Positions 1 through 13,084 of a DNA stretch of 64,000 nucleotides are shown here, piece after piece; within the stretch, counting starts at the first letter, position 1; each line of letters starts with the position of its first letter. This stretch comes from Isoetes taiwanensis (Eukaryota > Streptophyta > Lycopodiopsida > Isoetales > Isoetaceae): NCBI GenBank assembly GCA_021234155.1, contig JAJEKV010000060.1, positions 4,798,323 through 4,862,322 on the forward strand, in the 5' to 3' direction. The notes beneath the pieces were generated by a model. That model was not told the DNA's origin, searched no databases, and saw nothing but the letters and a program-made list of their open reading frames with translations. A program made the translations under genes and the position numbers.

Positions 1-3000
1 CTGATCTTGGTGGATCCCTCACAAGAGGGAGAGTCCGGAATCCCCGTGATAAGGTTGATCCAAAAGTTCCCGAGGCGTTCTTCCGGCACAAGCCCCTGGT
101 CGCGACGCTTATCGACCACCTTCGGAGTCCTGCTCCCCTATCCCACCGCTGATCCTCCGCTCGTGGCCCCTTCTAGGTCCAAAAGATTCCGCATCGGTCC
201 CGAGAACTTTGTCAAACCAGGGCGCACCCGGATGCTCCGGCCTTTGTAGAAACCACAATCGCTTTGTCGCTCGCATCGGGATGCTCCTATCGGCAAATGC
301 ACTCTCGCCAAATCGTCTCTAATGGGCTTAAATTACTCCCTAGGGAGCAAGTTACACCTGCCGGTTTCATGAAGAAGGAAAACACTTCACGCCTCCACGA
401 CATAAGATCCCGCATGCACATCCTGCAGCCAATTGACTACGAAAGTGTGATGGAAGCGAGCTACTTCGCTTTGAGTTCGTATCCTCGCCACTCTAACTTG
501 GTCCCTGTGGCAATGTCGATGTTCCGAGTCCATTGGCGAGTCGCATCGCGATTCCTGAGAGGGAGGTCGCCTCGTCCGGGTCCCCTGCGGCCTCAGGGAG
601 AGGAAATTTGGGGCAAGCAGCATCCGAGGGGATTTTAGGTCCGCCTGAAAGGCCAACACCCCACCCACTTCAAGACACCTGCTAAAGGTCCCTACTGACC
701 GATAGCGGAGAGGGAGCCATTCAAACGAAAACCTCCGTGGGTTGTCGCCTAGAAGGGTTTACGCTTTGGGGCTTCCAGTCCCGGTCTCATGCACTCAATC
801 TCAGCCGTAGAAGTTGTTTCCAGAATAATGGCGTATAAGGGGAACCGACTTCCGAGCTGAAGTTTGGCATTTTCTCCCTCCGAAGTAGTTCTGGGGCTTT
901 TGCGCTGGTAAAGACATTTTCCGTGAATTCGGCACTAATTTATCAAGACGAAAATAAATCTCGCTTTTGCCACCGGATCCCTAATTCATCTCCATTAATT
1001 ACCTACCCTTCGGAATTTCTATAGCTGCCCAGGGTCAAAGGTTAGTATTAAATCCGCTGGGCAGCCCGCTGTATAAACCGAAATGCACCCTTCCCCAAGT
1101 CAAACGAGGCCAGACTCAGGATCCTCACAAGAGGGAGAGTCCGACCGTGAGGCTGATTCAAAAGTTCCCCGGTGGCAGCTCTTCCCGGCAACAGCCCCCG
1201 GGTCGAGACGCATCGACCACCCTCCCGGAGTCTCGCTCCCTATCCGACCGCTGATCCTCCGGCTCGTGGCCCCTCTTCGAAGGTCCAAAGATTCCATCTG
1301 GGTCCGGAGAATCAAATCATGGCGTCCTGGATGTCGGCCATTCGGTAGAAACCGTGACTGCTTTGTCGTCGCACCTATTCGAATGGCAAATAGACCGTCG
1401 GGTTCCATCGGCGAAATTACCCTAGGGAGCAAGTTACACCTACGGCTTTTATAAAGAAGGAAACACTCACTCCACTCCACAAGATCCCATGCACATCCTA
1501 AACAATCGATCACAGTGTGATGGAAGGGAGCTACTTCATTTGAGTTCTGCACCTTCCTCGCCACTTTAACTTGGTCCCTGTGGCAATGTCGACGCTCGAG
1601 TCCATCATGAGTCGATCGCGAATTCCGAGAGGGGAGGCTCTTTCCTCACCGTCCCCTGTGGCCTCGAGAGAAATTTAAAGCAACCGGAGGGATTTTAGGG
1701 TCCATACTGGAGTCAACACCCCCAACTCCACTTCAAGACATGGCGAAGGTCCCACTAACTGGATAAGGGAGAGGGCTCCAAACGTGAAACCCCTGCAGCT
1801 GCCGTGCCTCTAGAAGGGTCATGCTTTTGGGGCCGAACCGGGTTCCGCTGCACTCGACCCCAGCCGAGAAGCAGCCTCGTGAATACGCGAGCAAGTGTGG
1901 AACCTGACGGAGTGTAGAAGTTTGGCATTTCCTCCGATGTAAGCAGAAGCTCCGGGCTTTTGCGCTGGGCAAGACATTCGTGAAATTGCAATTAATGCAT
2001 TGACCAAAATAAATTCCTATTTTTGCCACTGGATCCCTTAATTCATCTCCAAACACACTACCCACTCTTCTTAATTTCTGGAGAAGGTCTAGGTCAAAGG
2101 GTTACATTAGGATCCGTCAGGCGTTCCGCTGTGGCAACCGAGTCGCACCCTTCCCAAGTCAAACGAGGGCTGACCTGCAGGGATCCCCTACAAGAGGGGA
2201 GAGTCCTGACTTCAGGAGGCTGGATCCAAAGTTCCCGAGGCAGCTCCTTCTTCCCGCGCCGCTTCCCCTGGCCGCACGCTTAATGACCACTCCTCCCGGG
2301 CCCTGCCTCCCTATCCGACCGTTGATCCTCCGCTCAGCCCCTTCTCGAAGGTCCAAAAGATTCCGTGACGGCCCCGAGAACTTTGTCAAACCGCGGGCGG
2401 CCCGATGCTCCGGGCCAGAAACCGGGTGACCGCTTTGTCGCTCGGTGACCGGGATGTCTGAATGGCAAATAGACCCCCGCCAAATCAATGGCTAAATTAC
2501 CCTATAGGGAGCAAGTTACACTGGGCCTATTTTGGCGAAGAAGCAACACTCACTTCCACGACAAGAGATATCCCCGCATGCATATCCTAGGGCCAATCGA
2601 CTACGAAAGTGTGATGGAAGTGAGCTACTTTGGCGCTCTTTGAAGTTCGGGTGGTCTTCTTCGCCACGCGAATTTGGTCCCTGGCAATGTCGACGCTTCC
2701 GAGTCCATTGGCAGTAGCCGATCGCTGACCTCGAGAGGGGAGGTTGCCTTCGTCTGGCCCCTCGTAGGCCTTGGGAGAGAAAATTTTGGGGCGCGCAGCC
2801 CGGAGGGATTTTGTGGTCCATACCAAGGCCAACACCCCTTAACCCATTTCAAGACACCTACGCGAAGGTCCCTGACCCGACAAGGGAGAGGGCCTCCAAA
2901 CGTAAAACCCCTGCGGGTTGCCGTGCCTAGGAAGGGTTTACGCTTTTGGGGGGCCGAGTCCCCGGGTCCGTTGCACTTCGGGACCCGGCCGAAGCACCGG

Positions 3001-3740
3001 TGAATACGAGCAAGGGGAACCTGACTTGAGCTGAAGCTTGGCATTTCTCCTCCCGATGTGGCAAGTAGAAGCCTGGGGCCGGTGCTGGCAGCGACATCAG
3101 AATCTCGCAATTAATGTATCAGACGAAAATAAATTCCGCTTTTGCCGGATCCCTAATTCATCTCCAAAGACACTGAATTTTCTGAGAAGGTCTAGGTCAA
3201 AGGATTAGTGATAGAATCCGGCCGGCGTTTCGCTGTGGCGCAACCGAAAGCCGCAATCTCTTCCCAAGCTTCAAACGAGGCCGACCTTGGTGATCCTCAC
3301 AAGAGGGGAGAGTCCGACCCCGTGAGGCTGATTCAAAGTTCCCCGAGGCGTTCTCTTCCCGGCAAATACCGGTCGGTGACGCTTATCGACTAATTCTCCC
3401 GAGCCCTGCCTCTATCCGGACCGCTGATCCTCCTCACCGTGGCCCCTCTTCGAAGGTCCAAAGATTCCAGACACCGAGAACTTTGTCAAACCTACGGGCG
3501 CCCCGATACCTACTTTGTAGAAACCGCGACTGCTTTGTCGTCGCAACGGTGGATGTCTTAATGGCAAATAGACCTCGCCAATCGGGTCTCCGAATGGCTA
3601 AATTACCCTAGGCAAGTTACACTACGGCTTTTATGTAGAAGGAAACATCACTCACGCCCACTCTAATAAGATATCCCCGCATGCACATCCTAGGCCACCG
3701 GACTACGAAAGTGTGATGGAAGGAGCTACTTTTGGCTCTT

Positions 3741-4330
3741 TGGAGTTCTGGGTGGTCTTCCGGGCCACTAATCTCTGGTCCCTGTGGCAATGTCGACGCC
3801 TGAAGTCCATTGGCAGAGTCGACGCGTTAATTCTAGAGGGAGTTGCCCGGCCCGTCCCCGTGGCCTGGGAGAGGAAACGAAGGCACCGGAGGGATTTTAG
3901 GGTCCGCCATTCGGGCCAACAATCTAACTCCACTTCAAGACACGGCTACAAGGTCCCTACCAACTGGATAAGGAGAGTGGGCTCCTCCTCAAACGTAAAA
4001 CCCCTCGCGGTTGCCAAACTCTAGAAGGGTTTACGCTTGGGGCCGAACCTCGGGTCTTCCGCCACTCTGAACTTGATCCCTCGTGGCAATGCTCTGGTGC
4101 AGAGATTCTCATCCATCGCGTAGCCAAATCGCGTTCCTTGAGGGAGGTTGCCCGGCCCTTCCCGTGGCCTGAGAGGAAATTTAGCGCAACCGGAGGATTT
4201 AGGGTCCGCTCAGCGGCCAACACCCCAACCTACTCAAGACACTCGCTAAAGGTCCCTACCGACCGGACAAGGGAGAGGGGAGCCTCCAAAACGAAACCCC
4301 GTGGCTGCTGCCTATAAGGCTTGATGTGCT
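3741..4330. repeat. Partial duplication of a ~300 bp subunit inside satellite copy 4
   Basis: The copy starting near 3,291 is about 1,385 bp instead of ~1,100. The extra length is a second pass through the segment running from GGTCCCTGTGGCAATGTCGA to the GGGTTTACGCTT island: once from about 3,741 and again from about 4,047. Both passes keep the order of islands (gtccattgg, gagagg, GAGGAAA, GGATTTTAGGGTCCG, CTTCAAGACAC). Confidence 0.75.
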
Positions 4331-7300
4331 TTGGGGCCGAGTCCCGGTCCGCGTAATTGGGACCGCCGAAGCAGCTCGGTGAATACCGAGCAAGGGGAAC
4401 TACCGTAGCTGAAGTTTGGGCCCCTTCCTCCTCCGGCTGTGGCAAGTAGAAGCCTGGGCTGGTGCTGGCAAGATATCTTCAGAATTCGCGAATTAATGCA
4501 TCGCATCTAAAATAAATCGGCTTTGCCACCGATCCCTAATCTACTCAAAGACACTACCTACCCTTCGGAATTTTCTGAGAAGGCCCAGGGTCAAAGGGTT
4601 AGCATTAGGAACGGCCGGGCGCTGCAGGAACCGAGCCGCCCTTCCCCAAGTCAAACGAGGCCAGACCTTGCGGTGGATCCTCATTAAGAGGGAGAGTCCT
4701 GGCCCTGCAGGAGGCTGATCCAAAGTTCCCGAGCTCTTCCCCGGGTAGCTGGCTTCCCCCTGGTCGCACGCTTAATGTGACCACCCTCCCCGAGTCTCTC
4801 GCTCTATCCGACCGCTGGATCCTCCGTCAGGCCTTCGTGAAGGTCCAAAAAGATTCCGTGACGGCCCGAGAACTTGTCAAAACCCGGGCGCCCCGATAAG
4901 TTCTACCACCAGAGAAAACCGCGACTGCTTTTTGCTCGCCGCTCGCAAGTATCGGTGGGATGCTCCCGAATGGCAAATAGACTCGCCAAATCGGCCCGAA
5001 TGGCTAAATTACCCTAGGAGCAAGGCAAGTTACACCTGGCCGGGTTTTGCGAAGAAGGAAACACTCTTCACGCCTCCACGACAAGATCCCCGCATGCACA
5101 TCCTAGGCCAATCACTCACGGAGTGTGATGGAAGTGAGCTACTGGGCGCCTTGAGTTCGGTGGTCTTCGCCACGGAACTTGGTCCCCGTGTGGCAATGTC
5201 GACGCTCGAGTCCATCGGACAGAAGTCAGATCAGCGATTCCCGAGAGGAGGTCGCGACGTCCGGCCCCTCGTGGCCTCGGGAGAGGAAATTTAAAGCAGG
5301 CCTCCTGAGGGGATTTTAGGTCCGCTCATGGCCAACAATTCCCCAACTCCACTTCAAGACACCTGCTAAAGGTCCCTACTGACCGGACAGCTGAGAGGGA
5401 GCCTCAAACGTAAACCCCTCGCGGGTTGCCGTGCCCTAGAAGGGTTTACGCTTTGGGGCCGAACCCGTCCGGTTGCACTCTCGACCCGGCCGGTGAAGCA
5501 GCCAGAAATGGTAACACGAGCAAGGGGAACCGACGGAGCCGAGTTTGGCCTTTCCTCCTCCGGAGCGGCAAGTAGAAGCCTGGGGCAGCGTAAGTAACAT
5601 CTCTGTGAATCTATAATTAATGCATTGTACCTAAAAATAAATCTCTAGCTTTGCCGTAAATGGGATCCCTAATTCATCTTCCGCAAAGACACGCTCCAAT
5701 TTTCAAATTTTCGGAGAAGGTGTAGGTCAAAGGGTTAAGATAGAATCTGCCGGCAGCCCGTTGTGGCAAACCGGAAATGTAACCCTTCCCAAGTCAAACG
5801 AGGCCAGGACCTGCGTGGATCCTCACAAGAGGTGGGGAGAGTCCTGACCCCGTGGAGGCTGGATCCAAAAGTTCCCAGGTACTCTTCTCGACAAGCCCCG
5901 GTCGGCATCGCCATCGACTACTCCTCCCCGGAGCTCTGGCTCCCCTATCCGACCGTTGATCCCTCCGTCAGGCCCCTCTTCTGAAGTTGGTCCAAAAAGA
6001 TTCCGTGATCGGTCCTGAGAATCCTCATTAAAACTACGGGCGGCCCCGATGTTCCGCCTCAGAAACCGGCAGACTGCTTTGTCGCTCGCCGCACCGGATG
6101 TTCCCGAATGGCAAATAGACACGGCGAATCGCTCCCGAATGTTTAAATTAATTGTGGGAGCAAGTTACATACCTGGCCGCTTTGCGGAAGAAGCTGAAAC
6201 ACTCACGCCTCCACGACAAGATCCCGTGATGCACATCCTAGGGCCAATCGACTACTTTAGTGTGATGGAAGTGAGCTACTTTGGTTTGAGTTCGGTGGTC
6301 TTCCGGCCACTAACTTTGGTCCCTGTGGCAGCTCGATGCTCTGGAAGTTTATCACGAGTCGACCGCGATTCCTGAGAGGGAGGTGTCGCCCAACCGTGGC
6401 CTTGGGAGAGGAAATTTGGGGCAAGCACCGAGGGATTTTAGGTCCGGTCAAGCGCCAACACCCCAACCTTACCTTCAAGACACTCCGCAAGGTCCCTACT
6501 GACCGGATAAGCGAGAGGGTTCAAACGAACCCCGTGGGTTGCCGTGCTCTTAGAAGGGTTTACGTTTTAGTCGGTCCCGTCTGTTGCACTTGGGACTCGC
6601 CGAGAAGCAAAGAGCCGGTGAATACGAGCAAGGAACCGACGGAAAGTGAAGTTTGGCCTTTCCTCCTCCCGATGTGGCAAGTAGAAGCTCTGGGCTTTGC
6701 AGTTGGCAAGACATTCAGAATTCGCAATTAATGCATTGCAATTTAAAAATAAATTCCGCTTTGCCACGGATCCTAATTCATCTCCAAAGACACGGCCCAA
6801 TTTCAACTTCGGAGAAGGTCTATAGGGTCAAAGGGTTAAGATATTAGGAATCCGCCGGCAGCCCGGTAGGCAACCGAAATGTGGCACCCTTCCCTAAGTC
6901 AACGAGCCAGACACCTGTGGATCCTCAAGAGGGAGAGTCCCGACCCCGTGAGGCTGATCCAAAAGTTCTCCTCGGTGGCGCTCTTTCCTCGCCGGTCGAC
7001 GCTTAATGACTTCACTCCTCCGAGTCTTGCCTCTATCCGGACCGCTGATCCTCCGCTCTCGTGGGCCCCTCTTCGAAGGTCCAAAAGATTCCGCATCGGC
7101 CCCGAGAACTTGTCAAATCAGCTAAGGCCCCGGGAGGTCACTTAGAGGAAACCGCATCGCTTTGTCGCTCGCACCGGATGCTCCCGAATGGCAAATAGAC
7201 CCCCGCCAAATCGTCCGAATGGCCAATTACCTCTAGGAGCAAGTTACACTACGGCTTTGCTTTAAAGAAGGAAAACTCTAATGCCTCCACGACAAGATCC

Positions 7301-10300
7301 CGCATTTCGCACATCCTAGGCCACCGACTACGCAGTGTGTGATGGAAGTGGAGCTACTTTGGCTTGGAGTTCGTGGTCTTCCTCCGCCACTAACTTGTCC
7401 CTAGGCAATGTCGACGTCTCCGAGTCCATTGGCGAGTCGATCGGGCGATTCCGAGAGGGAGGGTCTCCCCGTCCGTCCCTGTGGCCTGGGAGGAAATTTG
7501 GGGTGCTAAACCGAGGGATTTTAGGGTCCGCCCGGACGCCAACACCCCAAATTCCATCTTCGCTAAGACACTCTGGCCAAGCAAGGGTCTCTACCAACTG
7601 GACAAGGAGGAGGGGCCTCCGGGAAACGAACCCCGTGGGCTGCTGTGCTCTAGAAGGGTTTACGCTGGGGGGCCGAAGTCCCCGGTCCGCTGCACTCGGG
7701 ACCTCGGGCCGAAGCAGCACCGGTGAATACTCTGAAAGGGGAAGTCCCACGAGGGAGTTTGGGCCTTTCCTCCTCCCCGGGATGTAAGTGAAGCTTTTGC
7801 AGTTGGTAAGACATTCGTAGAATTGCGAATTAATGCATCGCATCTAAAATAAATTCCGGTTTTTGCCACCGGATCCCTAATTCATCTCCAAAGACACGCT
7901 TCCAATTTCAAATTTCTGAAGGTCTAGGTCAAAGCGGTTAAGATAGAACTGGCCGTTCTCGCTGTGTGGCAACCGAAACCGGCACCCTTCCCAAGTCAAC
8001 GAGGCCGGGGATCTTTGGGTGGATCCTCAATAAGAGGGGAGAGTCCCGACCCCGTGAGGCTGATCCAAAAGTTCCCGCAGGCAGCCCTTCCCCTCGGGCG
8101 GCTTCCCTGGGCGCACGCTTAATGACCACCTCCCCGGAGTCTTGTTCCTCTATCCGTCGCTGTGGATCCTCCCGCTGGGGGCCCCTCTTCTGAAGGTCAA
8201 AAGATTCGGTCGGCCCGAGAAAACATCAAAACGCAGGCGTCGATGTCGGCCCAGAGGAAACCGCGACTGCTTTGTCGTTCGCACCTGGATGCTCCGAATG
8301 GCAAATAGACCACCGCCAAATCGGGTCCTGAATGGCTTAAATTACCTAGGGAGCAAGTTACCGCAGTCGGGTTTGCGAAAAGAAGGAAACACTCCGCCCT
8401 CCCGCGACAATATCCCCGATGCACATCCTAGGGCCAATTGACCACGAGTGTGATGGAAGTGAGCTACTTGGCGCTTCTTGGAGTTCGGGTCTTCTGGCCA
8501 CCGGAACTTGGTCCCGGGGCAATGTCGGCGTTCGAGTCCATTGGCAAGAGCGGATCGCGATTGAGAGGGAGGTCAGCCCGTCTGTCCCCGTGGCCTGGGG
8601 GAGAGGAAATTTTAAAAGCGACCTCGGGGGATTTTAGGGTCCGCTCGGCGTCAACACCCCACCCCACTTCCAAGACCGCGCGAAGGTCGGCGAATCGACA
8701 AGGAGAGCCTCCGGCGTAAACCACCGCGGGTTGCGGGCTCTAGAAGGGTTTCACGAACTTTGGGGCGTGAGTCCTGGTGAGAGCCAAATGTATTCGGGAG
8801 GGGTTGCGGCAACGGCCGAGAATTTGGAGCAAGGGGAAGGAATTTTAGAGAGGCCGAGCTTTAGTTTGGGCCTTTCCTCCTCGATGGGTTGCAGGGCTCA
8901 AGGTTTTGGGGGGAGTCTGATGCAGCAGGACTGGCAAGACATAGTAAATCAGAACAAATTAATGCATTGCACGCGAAAATAAATTCGGTTTTGCGGAACG
9001 ATCCCTAATTCATCTCGAAAATACCGCCCAATTCATCTCGGCCTAAATTTTGAGAAGGTCTAGGTCAAGGGTTAGCATAGAACGGTCGGGGGCCCGTTGG
9101 GGGCAAACCGAGCTGGCACCCTTCCCAAGTCAAGCGAGGGGCCGGAACCTTTGCGGGGATCCCCTCACAAGAGTGGGGAGAGTCAGGACCCGGGAGGCGG
9201 GATCAAAAAGTTCCAGCTGACCCTTCTGGCGGGCAGCGCCCGGGGCTGACGCTAATGACCACCCTCGGAGCCCGGTTCCCTATCCGGCCGTTGGATCCTC
9301 CCGTTCAGGCCCCTCTTGGAAGGTCCAAAAGATTCAGATCGGTCAGGAGAACTTGTCAAACCCGGGCGTCGATGTCGACTTTGTAGAAACCGTAACTGCT
9401 TTTGTCGTTAGGCACCGAGGATGCTCGAATGGCAAATAGACCCGCCAAATCGTCAGGAATGGCGAAATTACCCTAGGGGAGCAAGTTACACGATTCGGTT
9501 TTGTAAAGAAGGAAACACTCAGCCACGCCCACGACAGAGATCCCCGCATGCACATCCTAGGCCAATTGACTCACGAGTGTGATGGAAGTGAGCTACTTTG
9601 GGCTTCTTGGAGTTGGGTGGTCTTCTGGCCCACGGAACTTGGTCCCAGGGGCAATGTCGGCGTTCTGAGTCCATTGGCGTAGTCGGTCGCGATTCGGAGG
9701 GGAGGTAGCCCATCCGTCCCGGGCCTTGGGGGAGAGAGAAATTGGGGCAAGCAGGTCTCGGAGGGATTTTAGGGTCCAAGGCTCGGCGTCAACACCCCAA
9801 CTCACTTCAAGACCGCGCAGCAAGGTCGGCGAATCGACAAGGAGAGGGCCTCCCGAAGCGTAAACCCGTGGGTTGCGGGCTCTAGAAGGGTTTACGTTTT
9901 AGGGGGCGAGTCCCTGATGCTGTTGCACTTAAGGACCTGCCGAAAGCCCGCTTGGCCGAGAATACGGAGCAAGGGAACCGGCGGGCCCGAGTTTGGGCCT
10001 TTCCTCCTCCCCGATGTGGCAGAAGTATTGGGTGTTTTGCAGATGGCAAGACATTAGAATTAAATTAATTAATGCATTGCCGAAAATAAATTCGGTTTTG
10101 CGCCACGGATCCCTAATTCATCTCACGACTACGGCCCAATTTCCGGGACCGGAGAAGGTCTAGGTCAAGGGTTAGCATTAGAGCAGTTAGGGGGTTGTGG
10201 GGCAACCGGTGGCACCCTTCCCCAAGTCAAGCGAGGCCAGGACCTTGCGGAGGGATCCCTCACAAGAGGGAAGAGTCGGGACCCGGGGAGGCGGGATCCA

Positions 10301-10699
10301 AAAGTTCGAGGCAGCCCCTTCGGGCTCCCGGGGGCTGCTAATGACCACCTCCCGGGCCCGGTTCCCTATCCGGCCGTTGGATCCTCCGATTCGGGGGCCC
10401 CTCTTGGGGAAGGTCAAAAGATTCGGTCGGTCCGGAGAACTTGTCAAAGCTGCGGGAAGCGTCGATGTCGGCCTTGTAGAAACCGCCTTTGTTTTGTCGT
10501 TCGGGCGCGGGGATGCTCGGGAATGGCAAATAGACCCTGCCAAATCGTCAGGAATGGCGAAATTACCCTAGGGGAGCAAGTTACGGTCGGTTTTCGCGAA
10601 GAAGGAAAACACTCACGCCCTCACGGCCCGGTATCCGCATGCACATCTAAGCCAATTGACTACGAGAGTGTGATGGAAGTGAGCTACTTTGGGCGCTTC

Positions 10700-11580
10700 T
10701 TGGAGTTCGGGTGGTCTTCCGCCCGCGGAACTTGGTCCCGAGGGCAATGTCGACATTCGAGTCCATTGGCGTAGTCGGTCAGCGATTCGGGAGGGGAGGT
10801 TGCCGTCGTCCCGGGGGCGCAGGGAGAGGCAATTTAGGGCAAGCGACCTCGGGAGGGATTTTAGGGTCGGCCTGGCGTCAACACCCCAACTCCACTTCAA
10901 GACGAGCAAGGTCGGCCCGAATCGACAAGGAGAGGGCCTCAAAGCGTAAACCACGTGGGTTGCCCGGGCTCTAGAAGGGTTTACGTTTTTGGGGGCGAGT
11001 CCCCGGCCCCGCAGACTTGATCAGGGGCAATATCGGCGTCACGAGTCCATTGGCAGAGCCAAATCAGCGGTTCGGTGAGGGAGGTTGCGAATCCTTCCCA
11101 GAGCAGCAGGGGAGGGAAATTGGGGCAAGCGACTTCAGGAGGGATTTTAGTGTGGCTACTGGCGTCCAACACCCCAACTCCACTTCAAGACATGGCGCCA
11201 AAGTCGGCGAATCACGACAAGGAGGGCCTCCCAAACGTAAACCGTGGGTTGCCGGGCTCTAGAAGGGTTTACGTTTGGGGCCGAGTCCCGGTCTTACGGC
11301 CCGCGAACTTGGTTTCGAGCAATGTCAATGTTCTGAGTCCATCGGGGCCAAATCGTGGTTCAGGAGAGGGAGGTTGCCCGTTCTTCCCCTGTGGCCTTAG
11401 GGAGAGGAAATTTGGGGAAGCAGCCTGGAGGGATTTTAGGGTCCGGGCTCACGGCGTCAACACCCAACTCCACTTCAAGACACATCGCTAGGTCAGGCCG
11501 AATCGACAAGGAGAGGGTTCAAACATAAACCCCGTGGAGTTGCCGGGCTCTAGAAGGGTTTACGTTTGGGGAAAGTCCTA
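10700..11580. repeat. Three successive ~290 bp subunits at the distal end of the array
   Basis: The last unit contains the same segment three times in a row, starting near 10,725, 11,005 and 11,300. Each pass holds a GCAATGTCG-like string, GAGTCCAT, GGAGGGATTTTAG, CACCCCAACTCCACTTCAAGA and TCTAGAAGGGTTTACG. This is the segment duplicated in copy 4, so it is a repeatedly amplified module and not a one-off event. Confidence 0.75.
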
Positions 11581-11850
11581 ATTGTACTTCGCATGGGTAG
11601 AAAGTCATGTTGGAGAACTTATAGCAAAACCCGACGGAACGGAGTTTGGACCTGTCCTCCTCCTGATGTGGCAATTAGCCTCGGGGCTTTTGCGGTGGCA
11701 ACACACGATTAAATTCGTAATTAATGCATTACCGCGAAAATAAATTCTGATTTTTGCCGGTGGATCCTAATTCATCTCAGCACACGGCCCAATTTTCGAA
11801 TTTTTGGAGAAGGTCTAGGTCAAAGGGTTAGCATTAGAACCGTCGGGGCA

Positions 11851-12960
11851 TTATCGGATTCTTGGCACATCAGAGGCGATTTGGAAGATTTGGAAGATCT
11901 GATTGACTTCAAGCCACAAAAAGAAACATAAATTTAGTGGCTGCTTCTATCGGTCAGGGTTGGAGAAAAATCCAAGCGGGCAATCCATCACAAACTTCTA
12001 AGAATGTGCATTTGAAAGATTTAGAACATGGAAGTGTCCCATTTGTAAGAGCTAGGGGAGAGTCCAAACCACAAATAATCTCGGAAAATCTGGTTCTACC
12101 AGTCCAAGTCGAAATGTCGGGAAACCTCGAGGCTCGAAAATGGCAAATCAAACCGAAGAAGGCGATATCCACCGGAAGAATGCAAAAATATCTTCAAGAA
12201 TCCTGAAGATCATGTTCATGCATATGTATCAATGCTAGATTGTACCCAAGAGAAAATATAACAATGTACAAAACATAGGTTTATTGAACAAAGATCACTT
12301 GAACAATTCAAAGCATACTCCTCCCGAGCTTGGCTTATGGTTTCTATCGTGAAGTCCTCCACTTGTCCATCCCTTTGAACCATAGCTCCATGTGTCAAGC
12401 GGATAATGGGCCGACCATGCATATGTCGACGCTAGTATCATGTTAATCTTTGTTTTTCTGTGGTGCTTCCAAACCGACCATCTTTTCAAGAAGCACCCTC
12501 ATCATGCTAGGCAGCTCTTTGGTTCCTAGCAATTTGGTCGATGCCTTCTCACCAATCACATACTTCTTTAACACTTTCATGGAGATGGATCGTTGTTTCA
12601 TAGTCCTCATCTTCGAAAGTGGAGGAGGGGGTTCACGGAGGATTCCCTTCCTTCTCATGCCCTCGGCGGCTCCTACACCAAGCTATAGATTAGAAAATAG
12701 ATAAAATACAATAAAGTGTATAAACTTCAGAGTGTAGCCTTACTTGTGAAAGGCAGGGTTCCATATCTCTACGCTCTTGAATCCTCATCTCCTCCGAATG
12801 CGGTTCAAAGCGTCGAAGCATACCTTCCATGGCCATGTATCCCAAAAGCAATAAAGAAAAAACTCACAATAAGCGCAATGAAAAACTAGGATCAGGGGAT
12901 CGTTCACAATACTCAAATCATAAAAGAAATGGGAAAAATGAAAGCCGTACCGATGACTTT
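11851..12960. other. Unassigned segment between satellite array and CACTA repeats
   Basis: The composition changes abruptly from GC-rich satellite to AT-rich DNA. A basic minus-strand reading frame (12,443-12,658, 71 codons) and a plus frame (11,937-12,206) are open, but neither shows a domain I recognise. They could be remnants of an accessory gene of the adjacent CACTA element, because the minus frame points the same way as the transposase. No CACTA-type terminus is visible here. Confidence 0.4.
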
Positions 12961-12964
12961 TAAA

Positions 12965-13070
12965 GAATGTAGAGGCGCGTTTTTAAGGCGATAGACGCGT
13001 TTTAACGGCGTTTGAAGGTCGTTTAACGACGTCTATAACGACGTTCACGGCTATAACGACGTCATTACAA
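12965..13070. repeat. Left cluster of CACTA subterminal motifs
   Basis: About 100 bp contain repeated, partly palindromic variants of the same core seen at the right end: GCGTTTTTAAGGCG, GCGTTTTAACGGCG, CGTTTAACGACGTC, ATAACGACGTTC and ATAACGACGTC. Subterminal arrays like these are the binding sites of TNPA-type proteins in characterised En/Spm elements; that role is inferred here from the family. Confidence 0.7.
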
Positions 13071-13084
13071 AATTTGTTTTGTTT

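Larger units (their letters stand above)
1..11850. repeat. Tandem array of a ~1.1 kb GC-rich satellite unit (about 10 copies)
   Basis: A landmark block (GGATCC, then a CACAAGAGGGGAGAGTCC-like string) recurs near 20, 1,120, 2,182, 3,291, 4,676, 5,817, 6,919, 8,021, 9,157 and 10,254. Spacing is 1.06-1.14 kb except for two enlarged copies. Other islands recur in fixed order in each copy: GAATGGCAAATAGAC, CTAGGGAGCAAGTTACAC, GTGTGATGGAAGTGAGCTAC, CGAGTCCATTGG, CTAGAAGGGTTTACG and GGATCCCTAATTCATCTC. Between the islands the copies differ by very many 1-4 base indels. No reading frame is kept from copy to copy, so I treat the array as non-coding. It starts before the window and ends near 11,850, where the sequence becomes unrelated and AT-richer. 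I do not recognise the family. Confidence 0.93.

Noticed and set aside
1-11490. Many open frames of 60-170 codons in the satellite array
   Set aside because: The frame and end points change from copy to copy, frameshifts occur every few dozen bases, and no domain is visible; long GC-rich frames arise by chance.
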